From: SZUA-309 sp965215995
Lineage (GTDB): Bacteria > Pseudomonadota > Gammaproteobacteria > Pseudomonadales > Azotimanducaceae
Assembly: GCA_965215995.1 (NCBI GenBank)
Contig: OZ244128.1
Location: forward strand, 3,224,001-3,288,000
DNA: 64,000 nucleotides
Direction: 5' to 3'
The position numbers were made by a program, and so were the translations under genes. Positions within the stretch are counted from its first letter, which is position 1. Each line of letters begins with the position of its first letter. The notes beneath the pieces are model-generated. The model did not search any database. It was not told where the DNA came from and was given only the letters and a program-made list of their open reading frames with translations. Of the stretch, positions 15,293 to 23,877 are shown one piece after another.

Positions 15293-17828
15293 GTCGGGCG
15301 ATGGGGCGCCGTTGATAAGGCGGCTGTCCGTTCATGCCGCGTTGATCTGTCTGATCTGGGCAGGGCAGCCGAGTGCCGAGGTCCGGTCCCATCGGCTGGT
15401 GGACGTCATCAGTATCTACGAGCAGGACGGGCACAGTTTCGTCTACTCCAATGACCTGGTCAGACGTGATCCGAAGATCAGGATAGATCTCGACTCCGGT
15501 CTCTCCATACGAGGCTTGGAAGCCGCGCTTGCCGACATCGGTTTCAGTCTGGACAGGACCGAGGACCGCAGCGGTAAGACCATCTTCTACATCGTGCCCG
15601 CTTATTCAGTCCCTGCTGCTGGCAAACCCCTGACCGGACGGGTGAGTGATGCCCAAACCGGCCAGCCGCTGTCGGGGGTGCGGGTAGAGATCGGTGAGCA
15701 TGTGGTCTACACCGATGCGAATGGGGTCTTCGAGTTACCTCCGACGGACGTGCCGGCGATACAGGTCAGCAGGCAGGGGTATCAACCGGTCGAGCTCACG
15801 CCCGAAGCCCGGCTGGATGCCTTGCTGGAGATCAGCCTAGAAGCGCAAGGCCCCCTCGAGGAGGTGGTGGTGGTTTCCAGTCGCTACGCACTCGAGCGTT
15901 CGGGCGGTTCGTCCGTGCACACGTTGACGTCGCAGGATTTCGAGAAGATCCCGGAGTTTGGTGACGATGCGTTGCGGGTGGCCAACCACCTACCGGGTAT
16001 GGCGACGATCGGGCTATCCGCGCGACCGTATGTACGGGGTGGGTTGCAGGACGAAACGCTGGTGCTCTTCAACGACGTAGAGCTGCTGGAGCCTTTTCAC
16101 CTGAAAGATTTCCAGAGCGTGTTCTCCGGTTTCAATCCCAGCGTTGTCGATACCGTGGATGTATATACGGGTGGGTTTCCCGTTCGCTACGGCGATCGGA
16201 TGAGCGGCGTGATGGACATCGCCCCCTCGGAGGTGGCGGGTGGATTCGGCGCCGATCTGATGATCAGCTTTCTGACAGCGTCCGCGGCGGTGGTTGGCAC
16301 GACAAGTAACGGCAGGGGTGCCTGGGCGTTATCAGCCAGACGGGGCAATCTGGACCTGGTGCTGGACGTGCTCGATCCCGATGCGGGCACGCCCAACTAC
16401 TCCGACTACTATGGCAGTTTCAACTATGAGTTTGACGCGCAGACCAGGCTCGAAACCGGATTTATCTTCTACGACGATGATGTAGAGCTTAAGGACGTGG
16501 ATGAAGGCGACGGGGAACTGGCCCGTTCGCTGTACAGAAATGCCTATGCCTGGGTGCAGGTGCATCGACAGTGGAATAGGCAGATGTATTCCAGCACGGT
16601 GCTGTCCTTCGGTGATATCACCAACGATCGGGATGGTTTCATCGCTGATGATGATCTGGAGGAGGGTAACTCGAGCCTGGAAGATGAGCGGCACTTTCAG
16701 GTCTGGCGGCTCGGGCACCGCCAGGAGCTAGATGTGACCGACCGGATGGGCCTCGAGTTCGGCGGCAGCCTGAATTATCAGAAGGGCAGCTACGACACGC
16801 TGGCCGTCATCGAACGGGGTGTACTTGCAGAGCTGATCGGCTTGCCGATCACGGAAGTCCGACGTGTGGTGCGTGAGCCAAGCGGGACCAGCGGTAATCT
16901 GTACGGCTCGGTGAGGTACCGTGCGGCCGACTGGTTGTTCCTCGAGGCAGGTCTTCGCTGGGACTACCAGGATTACGGTGAAGCTTTTGAACAACAAACC
17001 AGCCCGAGATTGAGCGCGCTGATCGACATCGGCGCCGACACGCAGCTCCGCTTGACGGCCGGTCGCTTCCACCAGGCCGAGCAGATTCATGAGCTCCAGG
17101 CGGCGGACGGAGTGGACCAGTATCAACCGGCTCAGTTTGCCGATCACTACATCGTCGGCCTGCAGCACCGCTTCGGCCAATCGGGATTGAGCATGCGGCT
17201 CGAAGGTTTCTACAAGCGGTTCAGCGATCCGAAGCGGCGTTTCGAGAATCTGTTCAATTCTCTGGTGCTGATGCCTGAGCTGGCATCCGACAGGGTGCCC
17301 GTCGCGCCCGACAAGGCTCGATCGCATGGGGTTGAGCTGTCGCTGGCTTATCAGCCCGTGGACGAGATCAATGCCTGGCTGGGGTATACCCATGCCTATG
17401 CCGAGGATGAGCTCAATGGCAGCTGGGTGAAGCGGGGCTGGGATCAGCGTCATACGATCTCCGCCGGGCTGGCCTGGGAACCGGGAAGGTGGAGCCTGTC
17501 AGCTGCCGTGCTCTGGCACTCCGGCTGGCAGACCACGCTGCTGCCACCCAGCCTGGGGGAGGACGAGTTACCGACTCTTGAACGGAACGCGGACAGGTTG
17601 CCCGAATACCTGTCGTTGGATCTCAGAATAGCTCGACGCTGGGATTGGCAGGATCAGTCCCTCACCCTCTTCTTCGAGCTGACCAACGCGCTGGACCGCG
17701 ACAACGTGGGTGCTTACGAATACGACGTCGAGGAAGACGAGGAGAATGGCGGCTACCTGCTGCCGAAAGAGCCGGTAACCTTGCTGCCGAGAATTCCGTC
17801 GCTCGGCGTTCGCTGGACGTTCAACTGA
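15258..17828 (+). CDS. TonB-dependent receptor with N-terminal STN signalling and CarboxypepD-like domains
   Basis: About 856 residues from ATG 15258. An alternative TTG at 15312 would place the signal peptide (IRRLSVHAALICLIWAG) at the N-terminus and also avoid overlap with fecR. After the signal peptide come an STN domain (LVDVISIYEQDGHSFVYSND..., about 70 residues), a carboxypeptidase-regulatory-like domain (GRVSDAQTGQPLSGVRVEIG...DANGVFELP), a plug (ALRVANHLPGMA, RPYVRGGLQDETLVLFNDVE) and a beta-barrel ending in W-T-F-N, an outer-membrane C-terminus with a near-terminal aromatic. The STN domain marks it as a transducer that signals through FecR. The CarboxypepD-like insert is commoner in SusC-type receptors. 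The substrate is unknown. Confidence 0.88.
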   Translation: MRSLWRSDQRGESGDGAPLIRRLSVHAALICLIWAGQPSAEVRSHRLVDVISIYEQDGHSFVYSNDLVRRDPKIRIDLDSGLSIRGLEAALADIGFSLDRTEDRSGKTIFYIVPAYSVPAAGKPLTGRVSDAQTGQPLSGVRVEIGEHVVYTDANGVFELPPTDVPAIQVSRQGYQPVELTPEARLDALLEISLEAQGPLEEVVVVSSRYALERSGGSSVHTLTSQDFEKIPEFGDDALRVANHLPGMATIGLSARPYVRGGLQDETLVLFNDVELLEPFHLKDFQSVFSGFNPSVVDTVDVYTGGFPVRYGDRMSGVMDIAPSEVAGGFGADLMISFLTASAAVVGTTSNGRGAWALSARRGNLDLVLDVLDPDAGTPNYSDYYGSFNYEFDAQTRLETGFIFYDDDVELKDVDEGDGELARSLYRNAYAWVQVHRQWNRQMYSSTVLSFGDITNDRDGFIADDDLEEGNSSLEDERHFQVWRLGHRQELDVTDRMGLEFGGSLNYQKGSYDTLAVIERGVLAELIGLPITEVRRVVREPSGTSGNLYGSVRYRAADWLFLEAGLRWDYQDYGEAFEQQTSPRLSALIDIGADTQLRLTAGRFHQAEQIHELQAADGVDQYQPAQFADHYIVGLQHRFGQSGLSMRLEGFYKRFSDPKRRFENLFNSLVLMPELASDRVPVAPDKARSHGVELSLAYQPVDEINAWLGYTHAYAEDELNGSWVKRGWDQRHTISAGLAWEPGRWSLSAAVLWHSGWQTTLLPPSLGEDELPTLERNADRLPEYLSLDLRIARRWDWQDQSLTLFFELTNALDRDNVGAYEYDVEEDEENGGYLLPKEPVTLLPRIPSLGVRWTFN

Positions 17829-17834
17829 TTGGAT

Positions 17835-19307
17835 TCAAGCCTTGACCGTACGTCCTTCCGCCCAGGTTCGCAGAGACGAGATGCTCTCGGCTCTCATGAT
17901 GGACATTGGGTAGGTGCGATTGAGCGCCGCCATCACATCATCCTGAGCCACGGCTTCCCCCCGGGAGCTCGCCAGATAGCGGGCGGCGACGATGGCTTCT
18001 TCGATCTCCGCACCGGTGAAGCCATCGGAGATTTCTGCCAGAGCGGCCAGATCGAAGTCGGCAGCCGGAACCTCCCGCTTTTCCAGGTGGATGCGAAAGA
18101 TCTCTTTGCGGATCTCGATATCCGGCAGGTCGACGAAGAAGACTTCGTCCAGCCGACCTTTGCGCACCAGCTCCGGTGGTAGCTCGCTGATGTCGTTGGA
18201 GGTGGCGACGATGAAGACGGGTGCATCGTTTTCTGCCATCCAGGTGAGCAGGGTAGAGAGGACCCGCTTGGAGGTGGCGTTGTCCGACTGGCCGGTAGCG
18301 AGACCTTTCTCGATCTCATCCATCCAGAGCACGCAAGGCGCCATCAACTCAGCCTGCTTCAGCGAGTTTCTCAGGTTCCGCTCTGTCTCACCGAAGAACT
18401 TGTTGTAAAGCGTGCCGAAGTCCAGACGGAGCAGCGGGATGCCCCAGTAGCCGGCCACTGCCTTGGCGGCCAGTGATTTTCCGCCGCCCTGCACGCCGAG
18501 CAGCATCACGCCTTTCGGCTGATCCTCGGTGGCCTGTAAGAAGGCGTTTTTTCTGAGCTCAAGCCAGGACTTCAGGTTGTCGAGCCCGGCCACGGCTCCG
18601 AAATCTTCTGTGTCGTACTCGAAACGGAGAACGCCTTCGGAATCCAGCAGTTCGAATTTGAGCCGATTCACCTCTGGGATATCGGATTCCGTGATCGCTC
18701 CATCCCCGTAGATGGCGTGGCGGATCAGCACCTGAGCATCCGAGTGCGAGACGCCCCGCAAGTTGGCGATCAGCCGTTTGAGAGTGTCGTTGTCCGTGCG
18801 GACTTTCTTGCCGTGATTCTGTTCCGCCCAATCCTTTGCCTGAGCGCGAACGAGTGACATCAGTTCTTCATCGCTTGGCAGTCGCAGGTCGAACTTGGCG
18901 GTCAGCCGGCCGAGTTCCTGCGGCACCGACAGCTCGTGGGAAAGCAGCACCAGGGTGTTGCCAAGCTGATCGTGGTCAAGGGCAATGTCTTTCAGATGAC
19001 GAATGATCGTGGGTTCGTTCGCAAGATACGGATGGAAGTCACAGAGCACGTAGAGGGAGGGGCCCTTGGACTGCGCAATGTGGGAGAGCAGCGCCTCCGG
19101 GTCCTTCAGATCCGCTTTGCTGTCCACGCCGGCACCGAAACCGCCGAGCTCGAGCCCCCGGGTGACCCGCCACTCGTAGAAGGAGAGCTGCCGCTTCATC
19201 GCGAAGCGCAGAAGCATAGCGAGCACGCGACGCTCATCGTGGGATTCCACCACCACGATGGGAATCTTCGCGTCGAGGATCAGACTCAGGTCCTTTGTGT
19301 CTGCCAC
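17835..19307 (-). CDS. AAA-family ATPase (Ycf46-like)
   Basis: 490 residues. The N-terminal 230 residues are a family-specific domain (IPIVVVESHDERRVLAMLLRF, LYVLCDFHPYL). The AAA module follows: Walker A GVQGGGKS (about residue 271), Walker B VLWMDEIEKG (about 326), sensor 1 FIVATSN, the arginine-finger region PPELVRKGRLDEVFFVDLP, and a sensor 2 lid (DGFTGAEIEEAIVAARY). This architecture matches Ycf46-type ATPases of bacteria and algal plastids, implicated in some bacteria in CO2 or photosynthesis regulation; the role here is unknown. It is convergent with the TonB receptor (6 bp between stops) and divergent from hinT. Confidence 0.88.
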   Translation of the reverse strand: MADTKDLSLILDAKIPIVVVESHDERRVLAMLLRFAMKRQLSFYEWRVTRGLELGGFGAGVDSKADLKDPEALLSHIAQSKGPSLYVLCDFHPYLANEPTIIRHLKDIALDHDQLGNTLVLLSHELSVPQELGRLTAKFDLRLPSDEELMSLVRAQAKDWAEQNHGKKVRTDNDTLKRLIANLRGVSHSDAQVLIRHAIYGDGAITESDIPEVNRLKFELLDSEGVLRFEYDTEDFGAVAGLDNLKSWLELRKNAFLQATEDQPKGVMLLGVQGGGKSLAAKAVAGYWGIPLLRLDFGTLYNKFFGETERNLRNSLKQAELMAPCVLWMDEIEKGLATGQSDNATSKRVLSTLLTWMAENDAPVFIVATSNDISELPPELVRKGRLDEVFFVDLPDIEIRKEIFRIHLEKREVPAADFDLAALAEISDGFTGAEIEEAIVAARYLASSRGEAVAQDDVMAALNRTYPMSIMRAESISSLRTWAEGRTVKA

Positions 19308-19324
19308 GCCAGTCTCACTATACT
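19295..19324 (+). promoter_or_regulatory. Candidate sigma70 promoter for hinT-coq7
   Basis: TTGTGT (19295-19300), an 18-bp spacer and TATACT (19319-19324) lie 80 bp upstream of the hinT ATG and overlap the 5' end of the divergent AAA gene. Spacing and the -10 box are good; the -35 box matches four of six positions. Confidence 0.45.
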
Positions 19325-19403
19325 TGTCGGGCGGCGCTCACCTCTTCTCATCTTTCCAGACAGGAGTGGCGGCGATGAATAACTGTGCTGACGGAGGCCT
19401 GGA

Positions 19404-19754
19404 ATGGCAACAGAATCGGATTGCCTGTTTTGCAAGATAGTCAACCAGGAGCTGCCGGCGGATGTGGTGTATGAGGACGATGAGCTCCTCGCCTTCAACG
19501 ACATCAGCCCCCAGGCTCCGACGCACATTCTCATTATCCCCAAAGCCCACATCGCAACGGTGAACGACTTAACCGAATCGAATGCGGACCTGGTGGGGAA
19601 GCTGGTTTTGCGAGCCAAGGCCCTTGCCAGTGAGAAAGGCATCGCAGATTCCGGCTACCGCCTGATCATGAACTGCAACTCCGAAGGCGGTCAGACCGTT
19701 TACCACATCCACCTGCACCTGCTGGGTGGCCGTCAGCTTACCCACCTCGGATAA
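19404..19754 (+). CDS. hinT: HIT-family purine nucleoside phosphoramidase
   Basis: 116 residues. The N-terminal CLFCKIVNQELPA and the histidine triad YHIHLHLLGGRQ near residues 99-107 identify an HIT protein of the HinT branch, which hydrolyses AMP-lysine and other adenosine phosphoramidates. Length is normal. It lies 12 bp upstream of coq7 on the same strand, so the two probably form an operon. Confidence 0.94.
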   Translation: MATESDCLFCKIVNQELPADVVYEDDELLAFNDISPQAPTHILIIPKAHIATVNDLTESNADLVGKLVLRAKALASEKGIADSGYRLIMNCNSEGGQTVYHIHLHLLGGRQLTHLG

Positions 19755-19766
19755 TCTCGGATAGAA

Positions 19767-20393
19767 ATGGCACTTTTAGACGACATCGTCATCGGCCTCG
19801 ATCGGGCGCTGCGGACCGTCGCTTCGGAACCCATCGCCGAACGCGCCAATCCTGGCGTGTCGGTTGCCGATGCCAGCATGGATGATACGGAGCGCCAACA
19901 TGCCGCCGGCCTCATGCGCGTCAACCACACCGGTGAGATCTGCGCGCAAGGCCTCTACGAGGGCCAGGCGTTGACCGCCAAAGATGACGCCACTCGAGAA
20001 GCCCTCCTCTCCGCCGCCCAGGAGGAAACCGACCACCTAGCCTGGTGCCAGGACCGCCTGACCGAACTGGACTCCAGACCGAGCGTGCTGAATCCGCTCT
20101 TCTACGTAGCATCGTACGCAATGGGCGCCGTAACCGGCCTCCTGGGCGACAAGGTCAGCCTAGGATTCGTCGAGGCCACCGAGGATCAGGTCTGCAAACA
20201 CCTGGAATCACACATGGAGTCCCTGCCGGAGCAGGACCAACGAAGCCGCGCCATCATCACGCAGATGCACGAAGACGAAGAACGGCACGGCGCAGACGCC
20301 ATGGAGAAAGGTGGTGCCGAGTTTCCGCAGCCGGTCAAGAATCTCATGACGTTGGTCTCAAAGGTGATGACCGAGACCACCTACCGGGTCTAG
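19767..20393 (+). CDS. coq7: Ubiquinone biosynthesis hydroxylase Coq7
   Basis: 208 residues, a di-iron monooxygenase that hydroxylates 2-polyprenyl-3-methyl-6-methoxy-1,4-benzoquinone in the last hydroxylation of ubiquinone synthesis. The two ferritin-like halves show the metal ligands: N-H-T-G-E-I-C-A-Q, then EETDHLAWC (ExxH), HLESH, and EDEERHGADAME (ExxH). It follows hinT by 12 bp. In Pseudomonas coq7 neighbours speD, osmC and vfr; speD is missing here and a large cruciform follows instead. Confidence 0.95.
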   Translation: MALLDDIVIGLDRALRTVASEPIAERANPGVSVADASMDDTERQHAAGLMRVNHTGEICAQGLYEGQALTAKDDATREALLSAAQEETDHLAWCQDRLTELDSRPSVLNPLFYVASYAMGAVTGLLGDKVSLGFVEATEDQVCKHLESHMESLPEQDQRSRAIITQMHEDEERHGADAMEKGGAEFPQPVKNLMTLVSKVMTETTYRV

Positions 20394-20437
20394 TCGCCCC
20401 CACCTAGCTGATTGATCTCGGCGAACAGGTCGCTGCC

Positions 20438-20576
20438 GCATCGGTGACTCGCGAATACTGTTTACCGGGACGCTAGACCTGAAGCTCCGCTTCAGGTCCC
20501 CATCCATGGGCGCTCAGACGAGGCACATCCCTGTGCCTCGACTGCCCTGTAAACAGTATTCGCGAGTCACCGATGC
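20438..20576. repeat. Three-armed cruciform between convergent coq7 and osmC
   Basis: A perfect 28-bp inverted repeat (20438-20465 against 20549-20576; arms contain GACTCGCGAATACTGTTTAC) encloses two further hairpins: GACCTGAAGC-TCC-GCTTCAGGTC (20476-20498) and CGAGGCAC-ATCCCT-GTGCCTCG (20519-20540). It lies between two convergent genes, so it may act as a bidirectional terminator, but the size and three-arm geometry look more like a mobile palindromic element. I found no second copy in this window. Confidence 0.85.
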
Positions 20577-20602
20577 TGCGGTGTGCCTAGATTCGAGACC
20601 GA

Positions 20603-21022
20603 TTAGTCTTGAACGACTTCGTATTCGTGAGTGATCTGAACGCCACCAGCTTCCAGCATCCGCGACGCTGAGCAGTACTTGTCGGCTGATAGGGAAACCG
20701 CCCGCGCCACCTTCTTCTCATCCAGCCCATCACCGGTCACCACGAACTTCAGATGGATCTCGTCGAAGACCTGCGGCACCTCATCAACCCGCGAAGCTGT
20801 GACATGGGTCACACAATCCGTCACTTTTTGTCGTTGCTTGGCAAGGATGGCCACCACGTCGTAGGAAGCGCAGCCGCCGAGACCCATCAGAACGAGCTCC
20901 ATAGGCCGCGAGCCGCGGTTCTGACCCCCGCCGTCGGGTGGTCCGTCGATGAGAACGGTGTGTCCGGAGTCGGCGGTTGCCTCGAAATGAACTGCGTTTT
21001 TCCACTCTATCTTTGCGTACAT
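20603..21022 (-). CDS. OsmC/Ohr-family peroxiredoxin-like protein
   Basis: 139 residues. The two Cys of the OsmC/Ohr fold are present (GLGGCASYDVV and DKYCSASRMLE), as are the N-terminal Y-A-K-I-E-W and the family's central helix. Members reduce organic hydroperoxides. This one is of the YhfA-like type found next to vfr in Pseudomonas. Its ATG (21022-21020) lies only two bases from a 16-bp inverted repeat, leaving no visible Shine-Dalgarno; it may be translated from a leaderless or structured mRNA. Confidence 0.9.
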   Translation of the reverse strand: MYAKIEWKNAVHFEATADSGHTVLIDGPPDGGGQNRGSRPMELVLMGLGGCASYDVVAILAKQRQKVTDCVTHVTASRVDEVPQVFDEIHLKFVVTGDGLDEKKVARAVSLSADKYCSASRMLEAGGVQITHEYEVVQD

Positions 21023-21024
21023 GT

Positions 21025-21094
21025 TAGCGCTCGGTTGCGTGCTGCTTCGGATTATGACCCATCAGAATTCAAGGCAGTACGCAACCGAGCGCTA
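21025..21094. repeat. 16-bp inverted repeat abutting the osmC start codon
   Basis: TAGCGCTCGGTTGCGT (21025-21040) and its exact complement (21079-21094) are separated by 38 bp. The left arm ends two bases from the osmC initiation codon and covers the place where a ribosome-binding site would lie. It could be an operator, an mRNA stem, or the ends of a tiny mobile element. Confidence 0.75.
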
Positions 21095-21263
21095 GCTCTG
21101 ATCCTTTAAAGACTTGTAATACCGTGACGATCCCGCCCGGAAATGAGTGATGGGTGACCGTTCAAACTGTGATTTTGTACCGTTTGTCGACCAGTTCTCA
21201 CACTGAGTGAAATCACTGTGCAAGTATCTCCCTCGCAAGATGTCACGAAGGAGCGTTACGAAA

Positions 21264-21974
21264 ATGCTTGCCCAAAAAAGTTCACCGAAAAGTTCTTCGG
21301 TCGCCGGAATGGGTTCTGCCCGTCCGCTGGCCGCGAAAGGTTTCCAGATGAACACTCCGGAACAGGAGACTCATCTCGATTCCTTCCTCGCCGCAGCCCA
21401 TCGTCGTAAGTATCCGGCCAAAAGCACGCTGATCTACGCTGGCGATAAGAGCGACTCCATCTACTATATCCTCAAAGGCTCCGTCACCGTACTGGTGGAA
21501 GATGAGTCCGGGCGCGAGATCATCGTTGCCTATCTGAACAAAGGTGACTTTTTCGGCGAGATGCCGCTGTTCACGGAAGACACCCCCCGCTCGGCCTGGG
21601 TCAAGGCCAAGACCGAATGTGAAGTTGCCGAGCTCAGCTACGGCAAGTTCAAGGAACTGGCGGAGAAGCACACTGAGCTGCTCTATGCCGTTGGTCGGCA
21701 GATGGCGGATCGCATCAGCCGGACCACACAGAAAGTGAGTGACCTGGCGTTCCTGGACGTCACGGGTCGGGTTGCACGGACGCTGCTCGAACTCACCAAG
21801 CAACCGGATGCCATGACCCATCCCGATGGCATGCAGATCAAGATCACGCGTCAGGAGATTGGCCGTATCGTGGGCTGTTCGCGGGAAATGGTCGGACGGG
21901 TGCTGAAAACACTGGTGGACCAAGGACTGGTCTCCGTGAAAGGCAAGACCATGGTGGTGTACGGCACGCGCTGA
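21264..21974 (+). CDS. vfr: cAMP receptor protein, Vfr/CRP type
   Basis: A global transcription regulator. The cNMP-binding domain (STLIYAGDKSDSIYYILKG, GDFFGEMPLF, R-S-A-W-V with the cAMP phosphate Arg-Ser pair) is joined by a dimer helix to a winged HTH with ITRQEIGRIVGCSREMVGRVLK, essentially identical to Pseudomonas Vfr and E. coli CRP. Three starts are possible. I choose ATG 21264 because AAGGAG (21248-21253) precedes it by ten bases. ATG 21348 would give a Vfr-length protein but has a weaker site, and the 21207 frame has none. The N-terminal extension of 28 Ser/Lys-rich residues is unusual. It is convergent with trpC across a shared terminator. Confidence 0.94.
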   Translation: MLAQKSSPKSSSVAGMGSARPLAAKGFQMNTPEQETHLDSFLAAAHRRKYPAKSTLIYAGDKSDSIYYILKGSVTVLVEDESGREIIVAYLNKGDFFGEMPLFTEDTPRSAWVKAKTECEVAELSYGKFKELAEKHTELLYAVGRQMADRISRTTQKVSDLAFLDVTGRVARTLLELTKQPDAMTHPDGMQIKITRQEIGRIVGCSREMVGRVLKTLVDQGLVSVKGKTMVVYGTR

Positions 21975-22009
21975 CGCCAACCGATATGGTCTAGATCACA
22001 ATGGATGTG

Positions 22010-22041
22010 ACTGAAGCGGGCCCTTAGGGGCCCGTTTCAGT
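22010..22041. terminator. Bidirectional terminator between vfr and trpC
   Basis: An inverted repeat, ACTGAA-G-CGGGCCC, loop TTAG, GGGCCCG-T-TTCAGT, lies between the convergent vfr and trpC stops. The A-run and T-run flanks built into the arms allow intrinsic termination in both directions. Confidence 0.75.
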
Positions 22042-22056
22042 TTGCGGTCACGACAC

Positions 22057-22848
22057 TCAGCCGAACATGGATTTCAGTGCAGCACCCGGATCGGCCGCTC
22101 GCATGAACGCCTCTCCGACCAGAAACGCGTGCACGTTCCGCTCGCGCATGGCCTGAACGTCTTCCCGGTTGTTGATGCCGCTTTCGGTCACAACGAGGAC
22201 GTCGTCAGGAATGGCATCGAGCAGATCGAAGGTGGTCGAAAGGCTGGTCTCAAACGTTTTCAGGTTGCGGTTGTTGATGCCGATCAGGGCAGGCTCGAGG
22301 GTGAGTGCCAATTCCAGCTCCGCCGCGTCGTGGACCTCGATCAGCACATCCAGGTCCAACGACTGTGCCTGCGCGTAGAAGCTGCTGAGCGATTCGGGGC
22401 TGAGCGCGGCAGCGATGAGCAGTATGCAATCCGCGCCGATCAGTCGAGCTTCTGCTATCTGATAAGCATCGACAATGAACTCTTTTCTGAGCAGCGGCAG
22501 CTCGACACAGCTTCGAATCTCCTCCAGGTAGCTGTCACTTCCCTGAAAAAACTTCTCATCGGTGAGCACGGACAGACAGCTGGCGCCGGCTGCTTCGTAG
22601 CTACGGGCGATCTCTGTCGGCCTGAAATCCGCGCGAATGATCCCTTTGCTGGGCGATGCCTTTTTCACTTCCGCGACAACGGCCGCCCGTCCATGCTCAA
22701 CGGTCGCAGTCAGGGCATCCACGAAGCCACGAGGAGCGGCAGCATCGACGATGGCCTGCTCGATTTCCCTGAGTGGCCGCCGAGCTCGGCGTGCTTCCAC
22801 CTCGGCTGCCTTGTGCGCGAGGATCTCGTCGAGGATGGAACCGGCCAT
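22057..22848 (-). CDS. trpC: Indole-3-glycerol-phosphate synthase
   Basis: 263 residues, a TIM barrel that closes the indole ring in tryptophan synthesis. Characteristic segments are VAEVKKASPSKGIIR (with the catalytic Lys and Ser), SVLTDEKFFQGS, LLRKEFIVDAYQI, GINNRNLKTFE and TESGINNREDV. It is a separate TrpC, not fused to TrpF, as in Pseudomonas. It starts two bases after the trpD stop and ends the trpGDC operon. Confidence 0.97.
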   Translation of the reverse strand: MAGSILDEILAHKAAEVEARRARRPLREIEQAIVDAAAPRGFVDALTATVEHGRAAVVAEVKKASPSKGIIRADFRPTEIARSYEAAGASCLSVLTDEKFFQGSDSYLEEIRSCVELPLLRKEFIVDAYQIAEARLIGADCILLIAAALSPESLSSFYAQAQSLDLDVLIEVHDAAELELALTLEPALIGINNRNLKTFETSLSTTFDLLDAIPDDVLVVTESGINNREDVQAMRERNVHAFLVGEAFMRAADPGAALKSMFG

Positions 22849-22849
22849 G

Positions 22850-23875
22850 TCAGTCTTCGCCCATCATGCTGCTGATCCGGATGAGTTCCTGCAGGCGCTC
22901 ATTGGCAAGTCCGGAAGCGACGGCGTCCTGAGCCATCTCCACCCCGTTGGCAAGGCTGGTCGATACACCGGAGGCGTAGATCGCTGCACCCGCATTCAGG
23001 CAGACGATGTCGGCAGCATCAGAGTCCGGTTTGGTGAGCGCTTCTCTAATGACCTCGAGACTCGCTTCAGGTGAATCCGCCTTCAGCGAATCGGTGCTCC
23101 GCGTAACGATGCCGAAGTCGTCCGGTCTGACCTCGTACTCGCTGACCTCACCTTTCTTCATCTCGACCACGAAGGTTGGGCCATCCAGGGCGATCTCATC
23201 CAGCCCGTTTGAGTGCACGATCAGAACATGTTCCGCGCCCAGCAGACGGGCCACCTCGGCCATGCGCTGTTGCCAGATCGGGCTGAAAACGCCAATCACC
23301 TGGCGCCCGGCACCGGCTGGGTTCGTCAGGGGGCCCAACAGGTTCATCATGGTGCGCACACCCAGTTCCTGGCGCACGGGTGCGGCGAAACGCATGGCGC
23401 TGTGGTGGGCCTGGGCGAACAGAAAACCGACGCCGACTTCCTGAATGCAGTGGGCGATCTGCCGAGGCGTCAGGCTGAGATTGACGCCGGCCGCTTCGAG
23501 CACATCGGCACTGCCGGAGCGACTGGTCATTTTCCGGTTGCCGTGCTTGGCAACGTGGGCTCCAGCCGCCGCAGTGACGAACGCTGCTGCGGTGGAAATG
23601 TTGAAGAGCTTGGCGGCGCTGCTGCCGCCGGTGCCGCAGGTGTCCACCAGGTAGTCTGCGGTCACCTCTACCTTGGTGGAGAGCTCGCGCATGGTCTCAG
23701 CTGCGCCGGCGATCTCTTCTGCAGTCTCGCCTTTAACGCGCAGCCCCATGAGCAGACCGCCAATCTGCGCCGGGGTGGCCTCGCCGGACATCACAACCTT
23801 GAACACCTCCCGGGTGTCGCTCTGACTGAGATCGTGCCCTTCGGCAAGGGCGGCTAGTGCCGTCTGAATGTCCAT
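22850..23875 (-). CDS. trpD: Anthranilate phosphoribosyltransferase
   Basis: 341 residues. It transfers the phosphoribosyl group from PRPP to anthranilate. The PRPP motif DTCGTGGSSAAKLFNIST, HGNRKMTSRSGSADVLEA, and the GPLTNPAGAG segment are all present. It is encoded between trpG and trpC with gaps of only two bases either side, so the three are one transcript. Confidence 0.97.
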   Translation of the reverse strand: MDIQTALAALAEGHDLSQSDTREVFKVVMSGEATPAQIGGLLMGLRVKGETAEEIAGAAETMRELSTKVEVTADYLVDTCGTGGSSAAKLFNISTAAAFVTAAAGAHVAKHGNRKMTSRSGSADVLEAAGVNLSLTPRQIAHCIQEVGVGFLFAQAHHSAMRFAAPVRQELGVRTMMNLLGPLTNPAGAGRQVIGVFSPIWQQRMAEVARLLGAEHVLIVHSNGLDEIALDGPTFVVEMKKGEVSEYEVRPDDFGIVTRSTDSLKADSPEASLEVIREALTKPDSDAADIVCLNAGAAIYASGVSTSLANGVEMAQDAVASGLANERLQELIRISSMMGED

Positions 23876-23877
23876 GA

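Noticed and set aside
21160..21220. Possible CRP/Vfr autoregulatory site upstream of vfr (TGTGA half-site; AGTGA-AA-TCACT)
   Set aside because: The half-site lacks a partner at the required spacing, and the short palindrome has a 2-bp rather than 6-bp centre.
22042..22875. 277-codon plus-strand frame opposite trpC
   Set aside because: trpC is certain on the other strand; the frame has no motif.
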